Origin: Neckera pumila
Lineage: Eukaryota > Streptophyta > Bryopsida > Hypnales > Neckeraceae
Length of the DNA stretch: 64,000 nucleotides
Direction: 5' to 3'
NCBI GenBank assembly: GCA_963969595.1
Contig: OZ018411.1
Coordinates: forward strand, 23,124,545-23,188,544
Shown here piece by piece: positions 58,741 through 64,000 of the stretch. The notes below the pieces were generated by a model. It was not told the DNA's origin, did not search any database, and saw only the letters and a program-made list of their open reading frames with translations. Within the stretch, counting starts at the first letter, position 1. Each line of letters starts with the position of its first letter. Position numbers and translations under genes: made by a program.

Positions 58741-60170
58741 AAAGCAAATGTGTACAGGTTTATTAAGTTTCGTTACAATGCAAAAATTTCATACGCCAGT
58801 TTCCATTCATTTCCTCCATTCAACGTCAACTTCATTAAATTGACATGTTTCCACAAACTTGCCATTTTTACGATTAGACCATGCGTTCTAAAATCTATGG
58901 CAACCCTAGACTTTAGATCTTTGCGCAGATGAATCACACAATTTTTGGCGCCCTGAACTGTGCCAATTTAACAAAATTGTCCATATTTTCACCCTCCTCT
59001 TCTCACAATTGTCCATCTTAATGCAATACCGCCATTTTAACGAACTTTTGTCACTCAGTGGACCTGGACCCCGGATACATCAACACCTACGCAATGTGAC
59101 CTCCCTGCCCAGTTGTGTTTCATCTCGAATCGACAAGTCTCGAATCGACTTCATTGAAGCCTCTCAGGCAATCACTGAGACGAAGTTCAGATTTCAAAGG
59201 CTCGATGAACTATTGTGGAAATCTTCAAACCCTAAACGACTCTGTCATAGCTTCTTGCAATGGCAATTCTGACGATGATGCGGCCTCCAGTTCCTGACAT
59301 ATCTTCCACTAATCGATAATGACTGTTTGGCAGGCTGCAACAGTCGGGGCAGCAGCAGCAATCGATAAAGGAAACTGCTAAGATGATTCATAGTTTACCA
59401 CTGATTGACCCAACTGCGTTTCGCAGAAATAGCAACTCTTTCTTGCTGAATGCATGGGCATATTTTTGGGAGTAATCATCGACACGGTACGAAGTTAACT
59501 TTCTTGAAAATATATGCTTCGAATGATTCTGCAGAACATATGCTGAGATGATTGCCGTGGATGTGAGAACTGACAAGAGAAGCTGACACGGGCTGTAAGT
59601 TGTAATCGAGGGAATTAGATAAAAAGAAATTGATGTCGGCAGTACTCGTAGACATTTCATAGTGACATCTAGATGATTGCTGTTCTCGTGGCCATCTACA
59701 CGTAATATAAAACCCGATTTCAAAATGGTGCATTTAACTATACCTTGTGAGTGCCATATATTTTCGAGCTAGAGTCTTCCAGGTCATCGATCTTGCGGAC
59801 CTCTCGCTGGAATTCGCACGCCATCTAGAACTCTATGATTTCTGTTCTAAGCCTATCTCCAGCTAGTGACTTTCTGTGTCGTCCATACCTTACTGTTCCT
59901 GTCATTTTGCGTCTGCAATACGCAAGAGTTCAAGTCACAAGAGTTTCTAGTGCTGTGGTACCCGAATTTCTTGAGACTGTCCAAGCAGCAGATTGTCAGC
60001 GCACAAGTACGGAGATGCTCCTGTGCAGCGAAGACTTTGGACCTTCTCCGCTCTTCCACTTCCAGGAAGGAGGGAATTTGATCATCGGACTTCGGCTTCA
60101 ACAATGGGAAGGAGAGGAGGGTATCTGTCCATGCGGGGCTTAAGGAGCGCGCGATTCTGAGGGGGGTACA
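58741..60170. other. Less AT-rich block with unassigned ORFs
   Basis: Composition is more balanced than in the flanks, and several frames of 60-111 codons overlap on both strands. The best plus-strand ATG frame is 59835-60143 (102 codons, with SSAVVPEFLETVQAADCQRT); 59115-59297 ends in an acidic-serine tail (GNSDDDAASSS). I recognise no family and cannot assemble convincing exons. It may be a degraded gene or an untranslated transcript. Confidence 0.25.
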
Positions 60171-61559
60171 AATGAATTTCCCCCATTATTGCATATACTT
60201 ATTTCCACTAAGTTTACTGATGGAGGAGCTTTGCGAGTTGTTGTTCAGTAACACTGAATCAGTACTAAGATGAACATCTTGATGTACTATTTTGTTCCTA
60301 AAAAATTAACTCAATTATATAGTAGCTGGGATTCTGTTGTTCAGGTGAACTTAAGCAAATGCCATATTGCCTATTGCAATGATTTTTGAGCATTCAGACG
60401 GAAGGTAAGATTGGACCTTGTGGAACATTTCTTTTTTCTTTCATCTTTGATACATTGAAATCGATTTCCGTAGCAAGAAATTTGTGATACATTCTAACCT
60501 GAGGCCCTGAACAATATAATGAAACGTCCTCTGTTCACTAATATGGTAAGTAATCCTTCGATCAGATTTCCAGTCACGGAGAGGTCATTCAAGGAGTTTC
60601 ACGCGATGCTAATGACGCTGGGTGGCAATGTTCAAGCTCTAGCTCTTCCTTCAGACGGTGGGGTGGGTGCAACCACAGTCCCAAAGTCACTTGGGAAGTG
60701 CACACTGTTTGTACTGGAAGCATATCCACCAGTGCCCTTTGGACGAGAGTACTTGTCCAATTGCTTGATCATCTATGCTTCTCTCATTTAGCACATCTTT
60801 GTGTGCGTCTATGTTCGCGCTAACCGCCGCTTTGTTCATTGTTAGCAGGTGCCTTTGGCAGAAAAATAACCAGTTGGAATGTGAAAATGGATTAACGGCT
60901 AATTGGCTAATTGGTAGGATCCGCAAACAAGCCTGTGCCCAAATAAAAGGTGGATATGTAGTTGCCATTTTCCTGAAATTGTCAAATTCTAGCTAAGCTT
61001 ACTTGCGATTTTGAAATCCAAGGCTAATACTTAGGTTGTTGAAGGCCGGTATTTCTTGGACAAGGTGGGTATTGCTTTAGAATTGGCCATTGAAGGGTTT
61101 GGAGGACTTAGATATTGTAGGGATGGGTATCGCTTTTGGATTAGTTGTGGCATTCAGCCCTAGGTTCGTCATCCGTGGCTGTCAAATGTAATGAAATTGG
61201 GAGTTTAGTTTCAAATTTGGCACATCTTTGAAAGACTTAGATTATAGCCTTTGCAAACTTGAGGTTGAAGGAAAGTAACCACTACAAATTTGATACTAGA
61301 GGAAGGGAACCGAGAGACTTAAATAAGGACTAGTGCTTTTGGAAAAAAAAATCCAACTTCTACTTAGAAGATGCTTGTTACAAGGGCAACCTTGAAATCT
61401 TCAAGAATATTGGTGTGTGGAAAATGGTGCGGATTGGAATAGTTGGTTCCATCATTGTCACTTGTAAAGAGTAAGCTACAATTGTTGCAATTATTACTAC
61501 CATCACATTAATAGAAATAAATACAAAAAAATATGGAAACTATGTCTAGTTTGGCCACA
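60171..61559. other. Spacer with one unassigned ORF
   Basis: 60519-60791 (90 codons, ATG start, including TERSFKEFHAMLMTLGGNV) has a protein-like composition but no known motif. The rest is AT-rich with nothing recognised. Confidence 0.25.
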
Positions 61560-63434
61560 ATAACCCCTAAAGGACCAAACTGCGTATTTTTAGCTATATA
61601 GTAATTTTGGGAGCCTAGTGTGATTGACAATATGCATATTATAGGTTAAAATTCTAACCCCTAAAGGACCAAGTGTCCGTTCAAAGACAAATGGGATTTT
61701 GAGTAGGTATTTACGGGCTGAATTTTTGTCCTAATTTTTTGAAACTTTTTTGGAAGATAGAAAAACTAATCAGTTTTGTGGGAATATATATTTTTTTCAA
61801 TTGGTACCTGAGAACAGAAGTTACGCCCAAATAAGCTCAAAACAAGGGAGACAGGGCAGCCAAAAAAAATTTGCAAAAATAATATTTTTTATTTTTTATT
61901 TTTTAATCCAATAGATTATATTTTTTTTCATCTAATAAGCTTTAATTCATTCCATTTGGATTTGTTATAAGAAATTTATGGACAATTTTATTTTTTGGGG
62001 CACTTGGAGCATCTTCATGAAAAAAATAACTTATAGGATTCATTTATGAATGCAAGTTTTATAATTTTTCAAAAAGAAAAGTTCCACGTGGTTAAGTTTT
62101 TTTGCTAGAACAGTCTCGCCATTGGAGTTAGTGCACTTTAATTCTATATAAAAGATGTTAATATTTTAAATTTTCTTTCTAATTATACCTATTTCTACTT
62201 ATTAATTTTTTTATTAATGAAAATTAAGCTTTTTTGAGTTTTCTTTTTGCTAGATTCTCAATTCAACTCTCCACTATAAATATTTAAAGCTCAAAACTCT
62301 ATAGTACAAAAAATTTAATTTAAAAACGTTCAAAGTCAAAAAAATCTAGTCCAATAATGTGCTGAAAAACTTGTTTTTTTCACTTTAAACGCAGATATCT
62401 TGCACTCCATGCAATCAAAAGTTCTAAACAAAATTCCATACATTTTCATACTAGTTAGTTATAAGATCCTAGAGTTAGATGTAGAAAAAAAATGATTTTC
62501 AAATTTTTTTACTCTTTGCAATAGAAATGGCAATTTTGAGTGTTTTTTGGCGGTCGTTTAGGGATTAGAGAAGGTGGGGACAAGGAATATCTTTTATATG
62601 CACTAAATTTCATGACATATGGAAATAATGAGTCAAAAGTTATGGCTTAATATGATATTTTCTTATGTAAATGGGCAGTCCGAGCAAATCTAAAAAAATC
62701 ATCTTATTCAAAACATAAAGTTGAAATTGGTTTTTTAGAGTTATATATATGGGAAAAGCTTTTGATCATTCCATTTTGATAAATGATATGAAAGTTATTT
62801 ATGAAGAGTTTTTGTTTGTGGGCAGTTATAGATTCTCTACCCCAAAATAAACTTTGAAGTCCTTTATCTTACTCGATTTTCAATATTTTTAATGTTAATT
62901 TTCAATAACATCTAGGAAAAAAATAAAATCATAGGATGTAGATTGTTTATTACAAACATTGCAACCATTAGGATTGGCATTTTTCTATTCCATAACTAAA
63001 TTCTTAACAGTTATGTATTTTGAATCCTTCTCTACTTCTTTATACTTACTAAATTTTTCCTAGATGTTATACAATTTCAAATGATATGAGATTTTTCAAG
63101 CATGTAGCTAGTTTATTTAGGAAAAACAATGTAAAGAAGCACCACCATTTTGGACAATTTTTTATAGAAAAGTGAGGTTGTGAAGTGCACCTGCCTTGTT
63201 TTTCTAAAGGCCAAAAAAAATGATTTCAGTGATTTTGATTGTTCACATCTTGCAATCTACACGGTGGAAATTTTTGAAATCTTTACTACATGTTTTCAAA
63301 TTAGTATACTACGAGATCCTATGGTAATATGTGCCAAAGAAAGGATATTTGTATTTAAATTTGGTACTTGTACTAAAAATGGCAATTTTTGAGCGTTTTT
63401 GGTGATAATATAGTAATGGAACATTAGGGGATAA
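61560..63434 (+). mobile_element. Type B element with a type A element nested in it
   Basis: The type B left end is ATAACCCCTAAAGGACC (61560) and its right end ACATTAGGGGATAA (to 63434); both outer tetranucleotides are ATAA. The type B sequence 61560-61653 resumes at 62569 (AGAAGGTGGGGACAAGG). The insertion point is the same internal TTAA used by the type A copy at 43470. Confidence 0.8.
61654..62568 (+). mobile_element. Nested type A element (915 bp)
   Basis: It begins CTAACCCCTAAAGGACC and ends GGTCGTTTAGGGATTAG. It is related along its length to 38200-39069 (ACGCCCAAATAAGCTCAAAA in both). The flanking CTAA and TTAG are each one change from TTAA. Confidence 0.8.
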
Positions 63435-64000
63435 ATTAGGACTACCACGACCATTCAGATTGTGATGATTGACTAACAAGTAAGGCCCTCCATACACACC
63501 ATACATAGATAGCTTGGCATATGTCATGAGATCAAATGTCATCTTAGAAGGTTAAAATTTTTTTTCACCACAATTTGTATTTAAGAATTTTAACATTTTC
63601 CTTTTTGTATCTCAAAATTGCAAGTGTGGACCATTCAGTTTGCATTTTCAAGAGAAGCCTATTCAATTGCTTGCAACCTTGTTTTGTTGTCATTCCAAAA
63701 AAAACTCAACTTGTATAGATATTCAAGTTTGTTTATGCATGATTTATTTTTGATTGTAGTGATCTATTAGGATACAAAAGGAATTTTTGGAAGTGGATAT
63801 TTAGTGGAAAGTTTTTACTCAAGTCAATTTCATAAGGTAATGATATCCAACTGCAATCTATTTGCAAAACCAATCAATCTAGATGCTTGCCTAAATTATA
63901 ACCCTTTAGATATATAAGAGCATGATGTCGACTTGGGTTCAATTTGTTTTTGGCACTTTGAAAAATTATAGTTTATTCTTGAATTGTTCCAAAAAAGAAT
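63435..64000. repeat. Second copy of the segmental duplication flank (continues past window end)
   Basis: It matches 41365 to about 42000 in order, including GGATACAAAAGGAATTTTTG and CCAATCAATCTA. The match is still running at the last base. No gene seen in it. Confidence 0.75.

Overview
The window is nuclear DNA of a land plant with a repeat-rich, AT-rich, gene-poor genome. The evidence is spliced genes with GT-AG introns (a YUCCA flavin monooxygenase, a Canopy-like saposin-domain protein and an A-type cytochrome P450), two eukaryotic tRNA genes, and many plant-type transposon relics. The species cannot be fixed from the sequence; the low gene density would suit a large-genome lineage, which is only an inference.

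Layout. 3-1569 is the 3' part of a YUCCA auxin-biosynthesis gene on the + strand. 1.6-9 kb is non-coding apart from weak ORFs; it holds a miRNA-like hairpin (2572-2713), an 81-bp TTAA-flanked mini-element (4129-4209) and two PIF/Harbinger-type MITEs (4956-5383, 5929-6376). 9.3-13.9 kb carries a foldback repeat and a row of 0.8-0.95 kb terminal-inverted-repeat elements. 14.0-18.2 kb is a compositionally distinct block with a gag-like ORF on the - strand. 19.3-22.1 kb is a decayed hAT transposase gene with a long C-terminal extension, split by a GC-rich hAT-type MITE. 23-30.5 kb is an AT-rich gene desert. 32392-34921 is the seven-exon Canopy-like gene, followed by tRNA-Arg(ACG) and tRNA-Ser(CGA) only 4 nt apart. 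35.8-36.9 kb holds minisatellites and a GC-rich hairpin. 38-46 kb is transposon territory: a TTAA element, a 5'-truncated LINE with target-site duplication, and a three-deep nest of TTAA elements. 46.9-47.7 kb looks like a pogo/Emigrant-type element. 49215-51968 is an intact three-exon P450 with a tandem duplication just upstream. 52-64 kb is again repeats, ending in a composite TTAA element whose right half and flank duplicate 40.7-42.0 kb.

The most notable signal is a family of elements bounded by TTAA plus a CCCCTAAAGGACC-type inverted repeat. Two size/sequence types (here called A and B) occur at least eleven times, intact, truncated or nested. The nested copies provide internal empty sites showing that one TTAA becomes two on insertion, as expected for piggyBac-like (or Sola3-like) cut-and-paste elements. 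No transposase for them is present in the window.

The three protein genes do not form a pathway: auxin synthesis, ER protein folding or maturation, and an unassigned membrane-bound oxidation lie tens of kilobases apart, separated by transposons.
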